Origin: PWQG01 sp050486205
GTDB lineage: Bacteria > Pseudomonadota > Gammaproteobacteria > Pseudomonadales > Pseudohongiellaceae
Direction of reading: 5' to 3'
Assembly: GCA_050486205.1 (NCBI GenBank)
Contig: JBJHCW010000003.1
Coordinates: 186,001 to 250,000, forward strand
DNA: 64,000 bases
Of this stretch, positions 52,860-60,931 are shown one piece after another. The number at the start of each line of letters is the position of its first letter. Position 1 is the stretch's first letter. A program made the position numbers and the translations under genes. The notes under the pieces were generated by a model that saw only the letters and a list, made by a program, of their open reading frames with translations, did not search any database and had not been told where the DNA came from.

Positions 52860-53171
52860 ATGTTCAAACTGTGCTTTTTTGTACCGGAGACTCATCTTGA
52901 TACTGTCAAGCAGGCGGTGTTCGATGCTGGCGGCGGTCGTATCGGCAACTATGACAGCTGTGCCTGGCAAACGCGGGGCGAAGGCCAGTTTCGTGCCAGG
53001 GAGGGTGCGGATCCGTTTCTGGGCAGCCTGGACAGGGTTGAAAAGGTTACTGAATACAAGGTGGAACTGGTCTGTACCCAGGACAATGTCCGCGCGGTGA
53101 TTGCCGCCATGAAGGCGGCACATCCTTACGAAGAACCCGCCTATGATGTTTACAGGCTGGAAAAACTGTAA
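52860..53171 (+). CDS. NIF3/YqfO-like small protein
   Basis: 103 residues, preceded by GGGAGG. It matches the short NIF3-associated domain found alone in many gammaproteobacteria and inserted in the middle of longer NIF3 proteins in Gram-positives: FFVPETHLDTVKQAVFDAGG, IGNYDSCAWQTRGEGQF and HPYEEPAYDVYRLE. The fold is CutA-like. Function is unknown. It lies 36 bases after purL and just before the candidate small RNA. Confidence 0.85.
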   Translation: MFKLCFFVPETHLDTVKQAVFDAGGGRIGNYDSCAWQTRGEGQFRAREGADPFLGSLDRVEKVTEYKVELVCTQDNVRAVIAAMKAAHPYEEPAYDVYRLEKL

Positions 53172-53222
53172 CCGGTTCATCCTGTTCAACCGTGCAGTTA
53201 TCGCAATTTTTTGTTACAAGGT

Positions 53223-53250
53223 TTTACAGACTGACACCGCAGGTTATGAT
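53223..53250 (+). promoter_or_regulatory. Candidate sigma-70 promoter of the small RNA
   Basis: TTTACA, 16 bases, TATGAT: 5/6 matches in each hexamer, near-ideal spacing. It stands in a gene-free spacer and points toward an intrinsic terminator 165 bases away. Confidence 0.65.
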
Positions 53251-53256
53251 GGCGAC

Positions 53257-53421
53257 GCTGTCACAATGGAGATGGCGCTGCCGGCGCCAACACGGAAACC
53301 ATCAAGGACAAGACAGGGAAGAGGTCAGAGCGAGACAGCTGTCAGGGATGGCATAGGGAAAGCCAGGCCCGGATACCGGAGGTGTGCTGATCAGCGCTGT
53401 TCCGGCATCCGGGCCTTTTTT
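53257..53421 (+). ncRNA. Candidate Csr/Rsm-type regulatory small RNA
   Basis: About 165 bases between a good promoter and an intrinsic terminator, with no convincing reading frame. Eight GGA trinucleotides (first bases at 53268, 53294, 53306, 53317, 53346, 53357, 53371, 53378), several in contexts like CAGGGA, AAGGA and TAGGGA. One lies in the loop of a TGGC/GCCA hairpin (53349-53365). A further hairpin, TGGCGC-N5-GCGCCA, is at 53273-53289. This is the pattern of CsrB, RsmY and RsmZ RNAs, which sequester CsrA/RsmA. No clear GacA-type upstream box (TGTAAG-N6-CTTACA) is seen. The promoter-terminator unit is direct evidence; the family is inference. Confidence 0.6.
53365..53421 (+). terminator. 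Intrinsic terminator of the small RNA
   Basis: Arms AGGCCCGGATACCGG and CCGGCATCCGGGCCT (14 of 15 paired) followed by a run of T (53416-53421). The right arm lies within the last codons of the convergent NUDIX gene, where the T-run encodes two lysines on the other strand. Confidence 0.82.
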
Positions 53422-54017
53422 GTTATGTCAGGCTGACGCGAACTGTCACTGATCAGTGACATGGTGACCTTGCGGTCCGGTGAATAGGTAACGTCGTACA
53501 TGCGCACCGGAAACGTTCCCGTGTCACGATCCTGAAAATACTGCAACAATGTCTGTCTTACCACAGCAAAGGCAATCTGGTCCCAGGGGATCTCCTGTTG
53601 GCTGAACAGACGGACCTCTTCGCTTTCCAGTCCAGCCTCAAAAGCTGCCGATCTCATTTGTGCAAGGAAAAACAGATAGACCTGATTGATGTGTGGCAGG
53701 TTGTACAGCCCGTAAAGCTGCGTGTGCGCTGGGTCCAGCGTGACACCGGCCTCTTCACGGGTTTCACGCAGCGCGCCTGTGAGGCTGCTTTCACCGTTCT
53801 CCATGAAACCCGCGGGCAAGGTCCACATGCCGCGCCTGGGCTCAATGGCCCGCTTGCACAGCAGTACGCGGTCCTCGAATACCGGCAGTGTGCCAACAAT
53901 ATTGTTTGGATTCTGATAAAAGGTGACGTCGCAGACAGGACATCGGTATCGGGGGCGATCATCGCCCGGCGGTATGCTGTGTTCCAGCGTTCCCGCGCAG
54001 TGGTAACAGAACTTCAT
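53391..54017 (-). CDS. NUDIX hydrolase with zinc ribbon
   Basis: 208 residues. Zinc ribbon at the start (FCYHCAG, YRCPVCDVTFY). NUDIX box GFMENGESSLTGALRETREE with AGV completes the G-x5-E-x7-REx2EExG pattern. The plan resembles NudC-like or ADP-ribose-type hydrolases, but it lacks the SQPWPFPxS stretch that marks NudC. Substrate unknown, probably a nucleoside diphosphate derivative. Its ATG begins directly after the stop of the DUF3135 gene. Its last ten codons overlap the small-RNA terminator on the opposite strand. Confidence 0.87.
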   Translation of the reverse strand: MKFCYHCAGTLEHSIPPGDDRPRYRCPVCDVTFYQNPNNIVGTLPVFEDRVLLCKRAIEPRRGMWTLPAGFMENGESSLTGALRETREEAGVTLDPAHTQLYGLYNLPHINQVYLFFLAQMRSAAFEAGLESEEVRLFSQQEIPWDQIAFAVVRQTLLQYFQDRDTGTFPVRMYDVTYSPDRKVTMSLISDSSRQPDITKKARMPEQR

Positions 54018-54365
54018 TCAATGCTTCTTGTGCAGGTGATGCTCCATGGAGACCACGTCGGCGGATCGTGTGGATCTGCTGCGTGCAACAGCTTGCCCGG
54101 GATTATTGAGGCAGTCACGTAGCTCGGAAAACGACTGGTGCATCATGCGGGAGAGCTTCAGGAACCGGGCTTCAGGGCTGCGCGCCCGTTCCAGCTCCAT
54201 ATTGATCCGGAATTGCAGCCCCTCCAGGCGACGCCTGTTGGTATCGGGGGCCCGCTCCATTATCTCACGGGTCAGGTCGTTGCGGATTTCATCAAGCGAG
54301 TCGGGGTCCTCCAGATACATGGCACGCAGCGTGTCAAAGTCTGGCAGCTCCGAATGTTTGCCCAT
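54018..54365 (-). CDS. DUF3135-type small protein
   Basis: 115 residues, fully helical and charged. It looks like the DUF3135 family of gammaproteobacteria: LPDFDTLRAMYLEDPDSLDE at the start and RRLEGLQFRINMELERAR, ARFLKLSRMMHQSFSELRD. The tail is His-rich (MEHHLHKKH). No known role. Stop and the NUDIX start are contiguous, so the two are co-translated. Confidence 0.7.
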   Translation of the reverse strand: MGKHSELPDFDTLRAMYLEDPDSLDEIRNDLTREIMERAPDTNRRRLEGLQFRINMELERARSPEARFLKLSRMMHQSFSELRDCLNNPGQAVARSRSTRSADVVSMEHHLHKKH

Positions 54366-54410
54366 GGTGTCCTCGGCGGAATTTCCGTTGGTTGACAGCC
54401 CTGACCGATA

Positions 54411-55082
54411 CTATATCCGGTTGATTTCACAATGCAAACGGAATTGCTTGGAGGTCATGTAGGCTTCCACGTTGCGCAATCGGGCTTCGGCGCGTGACAG
54501 TTTGTCTGCGCAGTCCTGCATGGACAGGTAAGTGGCCGACTGTGCCGCCTGGTGCTCGGGTCCGCTCTGCCCGTTACCAGCATGGGTTGTGCCAGCGGGA
54601 CTGGCATCGGATGGATACTCAAAATGTTTCGGCTTCTTGTCCAGCACGATCCAGCAGACAATATAGGCCCAGAAAGTCACCGCACCAAACATGAACAGTG
54701 ACAGCAGTGTGACCACCCGGACAATGAAAGGGCTGATGTTCAAGTACTCGGCAATACCACTACAGACGCCAGCAATCTTTGCCTGTCGGTGATTGCGATA
54801 AAGCGGGCGTCGGTAGTCGATGCGCTTGAAATGCTGGGCGGTCCTGGTTTCCGAAACGTAGACGCGCATCTTGCTGGGTGCATCTTCCTCCTTCAGGCAC
54901 CAATACAGTACAAAGTAGACAATGATCAGCACCGGAGAGACCAGGCAGGCGATCACATAGATCAGTCGGACCAGTGTAGCCGGCACATCCAGATAGTGGG
55001 CAAATCCGGCACACACGCCGAGCAGTTTGCGATCTGTTGTACTCAGCCGCAACGGCTGCGAACCCTTACCTGCGTTGCTCAT
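54411..55082 (-). CDS. pspC: PspC-type envelope stress protein with two PspC domains
   Basis: 223 residues, about twice E. coli PspC (119). Two PspC domains in tandem: residues ~15-70 (KLLGVCAGFAHYLDVPATLV, then YVIACLVSPVLIIVYFVLYW) and ~100-155 (KIAGVCSGIAEYLNISPFIV, then WAYIVCWIVLDKKP). A Gln/Ser/Thr-rich linker and helix (DCADKLSRAEARLRNVEAYM) close the chain. PspC senses secretin or membrane stress and recruits PspA. The start overlaps pspB by 17 bases. Confidence 0.88.
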   Translation of the reverse strand: MSNAGKGSQPLRLSTTDRKLLGVCAGFAHYLDVPATLVRLIYVIACLVSPVLIIVYFVLYWCLKEEDAPSKMRVYVSETRTAQHFKRIDYRRPLYRNHRQAKIAGVCSGIAEYLNISPFIVRVVTLLSLFMFGAVTFWAYIVCWIVLDKKPKHFEYPSDASPAGTTHAGNGQSGPEHQAAQSATYLSMQDCADKLSRAEARLRNVEAYMTSKQFRLHCEINRI

Positions 55083-55311
55083 GATTGTCTCTCCAGCCGG
55101 GAACCTCGGCATCCAGAATGGCTTCGAGCGAGTCTATGCGATCACTCATCGATTCAGCCAGGGCTGATAGTTGCTGCAGGTCGTAGCCTGGCGAATCGCT
55201 GGTTTCCGGCTTGATCTTCTTTTCCTTGCGCTGGTAGAGCACCACCACCCAGATGGTGACAAAGGTGCCGCCGATGGCGACCAATGCAATGACAAATTCA
55301 AAGAAATCCAT
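55066..55311 (-). CDS. pspB: PspB-like membrane protein
   Basis: 81 residues. One N-terminal membrane helix (FEFVIALVAIGGTFVTIWVV) followed by YQRKEKK and a coiled-coil tail (LQQLSALAESMSDRIDSLEA). Same size and plan as E. coli PspB (74 residues). It works with PspC to release PspA from PspF. It lies 12 bases after pspA. Confidence 0.88.
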   Translation of the reverse strand: MDFFEFVIALVAIGGTFVTIWVVVLYQRKEKKIKPETSDSPGYDLQQLSALAESMSDRIDSLEAILDAEVPGWRDNHEQRR

Positions 55312-55323
55312 GGACAGAACCCT

Positions 55324-55980
55324 TTACTTGCTCAGCTTTTTTTTCATTTCAGCCAGTTCCTGTTCAATCTTTTCCTGCCTGGCCAGGTCTTCGAACTCGT
55401 CATGAAGGCCGCGCTGCTGAATGTTCATGCTGTCTACCTGGCCTTCCATCAGATCAATCTTCTTCTCATAATACTCGAACTTGCTCATGGCATGGTCAAT
55501 ATTATGATCGTGCAGTTTACGGTTCACATCAACGCGCGACTGGGCTGCATTGGTGCGCATGACAATGGTTTTCTGCCTCGCCCGTGCATCATTGAGTTTT
55601 GCCTGGAGTTGCTCGATTTCACTGCTCAGCTTGTTCAGTGTATCGTCCAGCTTGACCAGTTCGTCCTGTAACATGGCTACGGTGTTCTGTATGGATGCTT
55701 TTTCCAGCAATGCCGCCTTGGCAAGATCCTCACGATCCTTGCTCAGGGCCAGCTCGGCCTTGTGCTGCCAGTCTGCTGCATGTCGCTCCAGCTGATCGAT
55801 GCGTCGGCCGACTGTCTTCTTTTCGGCAATGACGCGCGCGGTGCTGCTGCGCACTTCAACCAGGGTTTCTTCCATTTCCTGGATCATCATGCGAATCATC
55901 TTTTCCGGATTCTCGGCCTTGTCCAGCAGGGCGCTGAGATTGGAGTTAACGATGTCGCTGAGGCGTGAAAAAATACTCAT
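55324..55980 (-). CDS. pspA: Phage shock protein A
   Basis: 218 residues from MSIFSRLSDIVNSNLSALLD, an amphipathic membrane-binding helix. The rest is the ESCRT-III-like coiled-coil (NPEKMIRMMIQEMEETLVEV, RRIDQLERHAADWQHKAELA, RQEKIEQELAEMKKKLSK). It represses PspF when unstressed and stabilises damaged membranes when induced. A sigma-54 promoter stands ~50 bases upstream. Confidence 0.96.
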   Translation of the reverse strand: MSIFSRLSDIVNSNLSALLDKAENPEKMIRMMIQEMEETLVEVRSSTARVIAEKKTVGRRIDQLERHAADWQHKAELALSKDREDLAKAALLEKASIQNTVAMLQDELVKLDDTLNKLSSEIEQLQAKLNDARARQKTIVMRTNAAQSRVDVNRKLHDHNIDHAMSKFEYYEKKIDLMEGQVDSMNIQQRGLHDEFEDLARQEKIEQELAEMKKKLSK

Positions 55981-56030
55981 GTTTGCAATCCTCTGTGTTA
56001 AGCCGTTTTCGGCATGGCTGACCTGTATGG

Positions 56031-56046
56031 AGCAGAATCCGTGCCA
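56031..56046 (-). promoter_or_regulatory. Sigma-54 promoter of pspABC
   Basis: On the minus strand TGGCACG (-24), four bases, CTGCT (-12): the invariant GG and GC are exactly ten bases apart. The predicted start is ~40 bases before pspA. The remaining 150 bases up to pspF would hold the PspF enhancer sites, not pinned down here. Confidence 0.78.
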
Positions 56047-56195
56047 GTTCAGTGGAAAGCGTTTAAGCAACTGAAATTCAAGTAAAAAAATAAACCGTTG
56101 TACTCGGGCCGAATTTTTTGTTGGTGAAATACCCCAAGTAGTGGTAATTTTCGCGACATCAGGCCGTCCGGCCAGCGGTCTAAAAGGAGTCAGCC

Positions 56196-57230
56196 GTGAA
56201 AGATAGCCTCACAGCCCCGAGAATGATCGGTGAGTCTGCCAGCTTTCTGGAAATGCAGGAGCACGTGTCCCAGGTGGCGCCGCTGAACAAGCCTGTGCTT
56301 ATAGTCGGTGAGCGGGGTACCGGCAAGGAGCTGATCGCGGCCAGGGTACACTTTCTTTCCGGGCGCTGGCAGAACGAATTCCTCAAGGTCAACTGTGCGG
56401 CAGTCAGTGACAGTCTGCTTGAAGCTCAGCTGTTTGGCCATGAAGCTGGTGCCTTTACGGGGGCAACCGCACTGCGCAAGGGATACTTCGAACGCGCTGA
56501 CGGCGGCAGTCTGTTTCTGGACGAGCTGGCCAATATGGCTGTACCGGTTCAGGAGAAGGTGCTGCGTATCATCGAGTACGGAGAATTCGAGCGCCTCGGC
56601 GGCAACCAGACCATCAAGGTTGATGTGCGCCTTATAGGGGCCACCAACGAAGACCTGCCTGCGCTGGCCCGAAAGGGCCGCTTCCGGGAAGACCTGCTGG
56701 ATCGACTGGCATTTGACGTGGTGACATTGCCGCCGCTGCGAGAGCGCAAGGAGGACATTCCTGTGCTGGCCGAGCACTTTGCCATTGGTATGGTGAAAGA
56801 GTTGGGTGGTGAGTATTTCGCCGGCTTCAGCGACGGTGTGCATAAACAGCTCCTGACCTGGCCCTGGCCCGGGAACGTCCGTGAATTGAAGAACGTGGTT
56901 GAGCGTGCGGTATATCAGAGCGGCAACCGGCATGTGACGCGTCTGGTTTTTAATCCTTTCGAATCACCGTTTCGGCCTGGCAGCAATGTCATTAACGGTC
57001 CTGACGCCGATACCGACGCAGCATCCACCGAAGCGACCACTGTTCCGCCAGTAGCCGGAATGAAAGAGCTGGATTTCAAACAGCACATTCAGGACTACGA
57101 GGTGCAACTGTTGCAGCAGGCGCTTGCGCATTGCCACTTCAATCAGCGCAAGACCGCCGATTTTCTGCAGCTGAGTTATCATCAGCTGCGGGGGTATCTG
57201 CGCAAGTATGATCTGTTGAACGGTTCATGA
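56196..57230 (+). CDS. pspF: Psp operon sigma-54 activator PspF
   Basis: 344 residues. No N-terminal receiver domain, as expected. AAA+ domain: Walker A GERGTGKE, the sigma-54 contact loop GAFTGA, Walker B SLFLDELA, and WPWPGNVRELKNVVERAV. C-terminal helix-turn-helix: FNQRKTADFLQLSYHQLRGY. It binds upstream of pspABC and drives the sigma-54 polymerase; PspA inhibits it. Its stop overlaps the start of the diguanylate cyclase (ATGA). Confidence 0.95.
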   Translation: MKDSLTAPRMIGESASFLEMQEHVSQVAPLNKPVLIVGERGTGKELIAARVHFLSGRWQNEFLKVNCAAVSDSLLEAQLFGHEAGAFTGATALRKGYFERADGGSLFLDELANMAVPVQEKVLRIIEYGEFERLGGNQTIKVDVRLIGATNEDLPALARKGRFREDLLDRLAFDVVTLPPLRERKEDIPVLAEHFAIGMVKELGGEYFAGFSDGVHKQLLTWPWPGNVRELKNVVERAVYQSGNRHVTRLVFNPFESPFRPGSNVINGPDADTDAASTEATTVPPVAGMKELDFKQHIQDYEVQLLQQALAHCHFNQRKTADFLQLSYHQLRGYLRKYDLLNGS

Positions 57231-58771
57231 GCTTCCAGCTGCCACCGATCAACTATCTGTATCTTGTTGCCTGTATCATGGCAACAAGTCTGGCGCTGTT
57301 TTCCTATGGGCGGGCGGTGTCGATCTCCGGGAAGTTATGGATTTGTGTGCTGCTGAGTTTCTCGGTATGGACAGCGGGTGAGTTCATTGCCAACCTGGGC
57401 ACCACACTGGCCTGGCAATTGGCCTGGCAGCGCATGGTTTACCTCGGGGTTATCTGCGGCGTGAGCAGCTGGCTGCTGTTTGCCCTCTACTATTCTGGCA
57501 ACGAACACTGGATAACACGAAGCAGCCTGCCGGTGTTGATGGTTGTGCCCGTCAGCTCATTGCTCATGGTGGCCACACTGGAGTGGCACCCGCTGCTGTA
57601 TCGCGAAGCGACGCTTGTGATGCGTGGCGACTACCAGGTGCTGCAACTGGAATATGGTATTGGCTTCTGGTTGCTCACCATCAGCTGCAGTTATCTTTAT
57701 ACGCTCACTGGCTCGGCACTGTTGCTCCGGAGCAGTATCAGGCGCCCTGGCATCTATAGAACCCAGTCCCTGTTGATTGTGGTTGCTGCGCTGCTGCCCG
57801 TGATTCCCAATATGCTCTATTTGTTTGGCATTGACCTGGCGGGTGGCTTTGATCCGACCTCAATGTACTTTGTGCTGAGCGCTCTGCTGATTACCCTGGC
57901 CACGCAGCGTTACCATTTTCTTTCCCTGTCGCCGGTGGCCCGTGATCGCGTCTTTGAAACCATTCCAATTGCGGTGGCGGTATGTAATCCCCAGCAGCGC
58001 ATAACTGATGTGAATCCGGCATTTGCTGACATGATTGGCATGCCGATGCAGGATCTGCCAGGTCATCAGCTGGCGGATGTGCTGGCCAGGTTTTCCGGTA
58101 AAGTGGCACGTGATCCGGATAGTGGACAATGGTCGGGACGTCTTCTGACGCAAGGGAATCAGCGCCAGTTTGATGTCAGCAGTGAAATTGTTGCTGGCGA
58201 ACGGGACGAGGTAATTGGTTATCTGGTCAGTTTCAATGATGTGACCGAGGTGCAGCGTGCGATGGAGAGAATCGCACGTATGACCAGCACGGACAGACTC
58301 ACCAGTCTGCACAACCGTCAGGGGCTGGCTGACTGGTCAGCCACAAGTGGCGCGCAGCACTGGGAGCTGGTGGTGGTGGGCGATATCGATCATTTCAAGG
58401 CAATCAACGAGACCTATGGGCATGAGTTTGGTGATCGGGTCCTGGCTGGTGTCGCCAATCTTATGCGGGCAAGCCTGCGGCCCACTGACCAGATTGCCCG
58501 ATGGGGTGGCGAGGAATTCTGTATCGTGCTTGGCAGTGCGGAGTTGTCTGCCGGGCGCGAAGCGGTGGAGCGCTTGAGAAAACGTATAGAAAATCACGAA
58601 TTCCGTCATGGTGATGTGTCAGCGTCGGTAACCATGACATTCGGCCTGGTGGCCAGGAGTCCGGATGAGTCGCTTGAGGAGGCTGTGCGGCGAGCCGATG
58701 TCTGTCTGTATAAAGGCAAGGACCAGGGTCGCAACCGGGTCATCAGTGAGGACATCCTGTCCAATGACTGA
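57227..58771 (+). CDS. Membrane diguanylate cyclase with 7TM, PAS and GGDEF domains
   Basis: 514 residues. Seven hydrophobic segments at ~8-225 resemble the N-terminal 7TM domain of some histidine kinases. A PAS domain follows (~235-345: FETIPIAVAVCNPQQRITDV). The GGDEF domain has GGEEF at 427-431 and an RxxD inhibitory site (RPTD, 418-421), so it should make c-di-GMP under product control. Start overlaps the pspF stop by 4 bases; its own end overlaps the next gene by 8. Signal unknown. Co-expression with pspF links membrane stress and c-di-GMP. Confidence 0.92.
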   Translation: MSFQLPPINYLYLVACIMATSLALFSYGRAVSISGKLWICVLLSFSVWTAGEFIANLGTTLAWQLAWQRMVYLGVICGVSSWLLFALYYSGNEHWITRSSLPVLMVVPVSSLLMVATLEWHPLLYREATLVMRGDYQVLQLEYGIGFWLLTISCSYLYTLTGSALLLRSSIRRPGIYRTQSLLIVVAALLPVIPNMLYLFGIDLAGGFDPTSMYFVLSALLITLATQRYHFLSLSPVARDRVFETIPIAVAVCNPQQRITDVNPAFADMIGMPMQDLPGHQLADVLARFSGKVARDPDSGQWSGRLLTQGNQRQFDVSSEIVAGERDEVIGYLVSFNDVTEVQRAMERIARMTSTDRLTSLHNRQGLADWSATSGAQHWELVVVGDIDHFKAINETYGHEFGDRVLAGVANLMRASLRPTDQIARWGGEEFCIVLGSAELSAGREAVERLRKRIENHEFRHGDVSASVTMTFGLVARSPDESLEEAVRRADVCLYKGKDQGRNRVISEDILSND

Positions 58772-59585
58772 TGTTACTCTCAGCAAGCAAACAGGCGCGT
58801 TCGAGCAGACCGACAATCAGGTGCACCTGTGGTTGCTGGATCCGGCCATGATCGGCGATGACGCTGTTCAGGAAGATGCCTTGCGGTATCTCAACAAGTC
58901 AGAGCTCAGTCGTTGTCAACGATTCACCAGGGACAGTGGTCGTCGACAGTTCGTGGCTGGCCGAGCGGCGCTGCGGTGCCTGCTGAGTGGATATTGCCCG
59001 ACGGTAAGGCCCGTTGACTGGCAGATCGTGGCGGGAGAGAGCGGGCGGCCAGGTCTGGTTGGTGTGAATTTGCCGGTTGACGCGCCGCTGTTCAATGTAT
59101 CCCACACGGGTGAGCGTGTTGCTCTGGTTTTCAGTCGAGCCGGAACGCCCGGGGTGGATATGGAATCATTGCGGCGCGAAGCTGTTGACCCGGGCATTGC
59201 GGATCGCTTTTTTTCGTCATCTGAGGCCCGAGCCCTGCAGGCTGTTTCAGAGCCAGACCGACGTGAGTCATTCCTCAACCTGTGGACCCTGAAGGAAGCC
59301 AGCAGCAAGGCGCTTGGCGGTGGTCTTGGTCCGGTGCTGCGTTCGCATGCGTTTGACCTTATGGTGCCAGGTAGCATCATTTTTCATTGCGAAACCGATG
59401 ACCCCGGCCACTGGCGTTTCTGGCAGTACCGTGATGCGGGCGATTTTCTGATTGCAGTGGCGCTTCGGGCAACGCACAGAACCCAGGCCATCAGGTGCCA
59501 TGTTTACGGGTTTTGTTGGCCAGATCGGTATTCGGTGGGTGATGTGCAGTTACTAAGACAATCCCCGGCCTGGTCCAACGCCTGA
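58764..59585 (+). CDS. 4'-phosphopantetheinyl transferase (Sfp-type)
   Basis: 273 residues from MTDVTLSKQTGAFEQ. Sfp-like enzyme: GVDMESLRR (metal-binding Asp and Glu) and WTLKEASSKALGGGL are the two signatures; FNVSHTGERVALVFS is also conserved. It moves the phosphopantetheine arm of CoA onto carrier proteins. Typical size is ~230-250; extra residues are at the C-terminus. It overlaps the cyclase by 8 bases. No polyketide or peptide synthetase is nearby. Confidence 0.92.
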   Translation: MTDVTLSKQTGAFEQTDNQVHLWLLDPAMIGDDAVQEDALRYLNKSELSRCQRFTRDSGRRQFVAGRAALRCLLSGYCPTVRPVDWQIVAGESGRPGLVGVNLPVDAPLFNVSHTGERVALVFSRAGTPGVDMESLRREAVDPGIADRFFSSSEARALQAVSEPDRRESFLNLWTLKEASSKALGGGLGPVLRSHAFDLMVPGSIIFHCETDDPGHWRFWQYRDAGDFLIAVALRATHRTQAIRCHVYGFCWPDRYSVGDVQLLRQSPAWSNA

Positions 59586-59619
59586 CACTTCCTGCAGGAT
59601 ACAGGTGGCTGTCCAGGGC

Positions 59620-60918
59620 TCAACCGTCATCGCGATCACCGTTGTCTTGCTGATCTGACGTGTCACGCCACATACGCACAGCCTTGATGATGTTGCCTTT
59701 GGTATGAATGATTTCAGCGCGGTAGGCGCCCAGGTCAAGGCCAACCGGCGAGTCCGGAATTGATTCCAGTATTTCCATCAACATGCCATTGAGTGTTCTG
59801 GCCGAGCCGCCGTCCAGGCTCCATCCCAGCGTGCGGTTGATGTCTCGCAATGTGGCGGTACCGTCGATGACAAATGTGCCGTCATCCTGCGGATGGATAT
59901 AACGGCTGCTGGTTGCCATATCGGTGGTGAATTCACCCACAATTTCTTCCAGTATGTCCTCCAGCGTCACAATACCCCGGATGAGACCGTACTCGTTGAC
60001 CACAAACGCCAGGCGCTTGCGATGACTCTGGAAGCTGAACAGCTGTTTGTGCAGCCCTGTGCTCTCGGGAATGAAGTACGGTTCCTCGGCTTCCCGTAAC
60101 AGGTCTTGCTTGGTGATGGTGTCCAGTTGCAGCAGCCTGCCAAGGTTGCGTGTATGCAGCACGCCGCGAATGCTGTCGATATCGCGCTCGTAGATGGGCA
60201 GGCGGGTGTGCTGACTGGTGCTGATAAGGGTCAGGATTTCGTCAGTCTCGTCATCAAGATCAATACCAATGATCTCGCTGCGTGGCACCAGAATATCGTT
60301 GACGGTGTATTTGTCCAGATCCAGAATATTCAGCAACATGCCCTGACCCAGTTCCGGCAGAATCTGCCTCGATTCGTAGACTACCGTACGCAACTCCTCG
60401 GCATTGAGTTGATGACTGTCGCCGTGTCCGGGTTTGAAGCCCAGCATGCGGATCAGCCTGTTGGATATGCGGTTGGCCATCCATACCAGTGGATACAGCA
60501 GTTTGAGCAGCGCTCCGAGCAGCAGGCTGGACGGATACGCAATGCGCTCCGGGTATAACGCGGCGATGGTCTTGGGTGTGATCTCGGCAAAAATCAGTAT
60601 CACCACTGTCAGCACAATGGTGGTCAGCACGGTTTCCGGGTTGCCAAAAAGCTGTATGGACAATGTGGTGGCAATGGATGCGGCAAGCAGGTTGACGAAG
60701 TTGTTGCCGATCAGGATGACACCCAGCAACTTGTCAGGTGCTGCCAGCAGACGGCTGACGCGCATGGCACCGGCATGCTTCTTTCGCGCCAGGTGCTTCA
60801 TGCGGTAACGGTTGATGCTCATCATGCTCGTTTCCGAGCTTGAGAAATAGGCGGAGATCAGCACAAGGCCAATAAGAATGCCTATCAGGATGGCAGCAGA
60901 CGAGTCTGACGCTTCCAC
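59620..60918 (-). CDS. CNNM/CorC-family transporter (DUF21, CBS, HlyC/CorC)
   Basis: 432 residues. DUF21 membrane domain at ~1-190 (ILIGLVLISAYFSSSETSMM, GVILIGNNFVNLLAASIATT), CBS pair ~205-335 (ILVPRSEIIGIDLDDETDEI, RKRLAFVVNEYGLIRGIVTL), C-terminal CorC_HlyC domain (TFVIDGTATLRDINRTLGWS). Linked to magnesium or cobalt efflux; E. coli YfjD/CorE sits at the same locus. It lies 13 bases after ypjD on the same strand. Confidence 0.92.
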   Translation of the reverse strand: MEASDSSAAILIGILIGLVLISAYFSSSETSMMSINRYRMKHLARKKHAGAMRVSRLLAAPDKLLGVILIGNNFVNLLAASIATTLSIQLFGNPETVLTTIVLTVVILIFAEITPKTIAALYPERIAYPSSLLLGALLKLLYPLVWMANRISNRLIRMLGFKPGHGDSHQLNAEELRTVVYESRQILPELGQGMLLNILDLDKYTVNDILVPRSEIIGIDLDDETDEILTLISTSQHTRLPIYERDIDSIRGVLHTRNLGRLLQLDTITKQDLLREAEEPYFIPESTGLHKQLFSFQSHRKRLAFVVNEYGLIRGIVTLEDILEEIVGEFTTDMATSSRYIHPQDDGTFVIDGTATLRDINRTLGWSLDGGSARTLNGMLMEILESIPDSPVGLDLGAYRAEIIHTKGNIIKAVRMWRDTSDQQDNGDRDDG

Positions 60919-60931
60919 TAGTCTTGAGACC

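Noticed and set aside
53172..53222. GacA-type upstream box before the small RNA
   Set aside because: TGTTACAAGGTTTTACA only loosely resembles TGTAAG-N6-CTTACA and overlaps the -35 element, which is the wrong place.
53143..53436. 97-codon frame through the small-RNA region
   Set aside because: It starts inside the NIF3-like gene, runs through promoter and terminator hairpin, and its product has no plausible fold; the RNA reading fits better.
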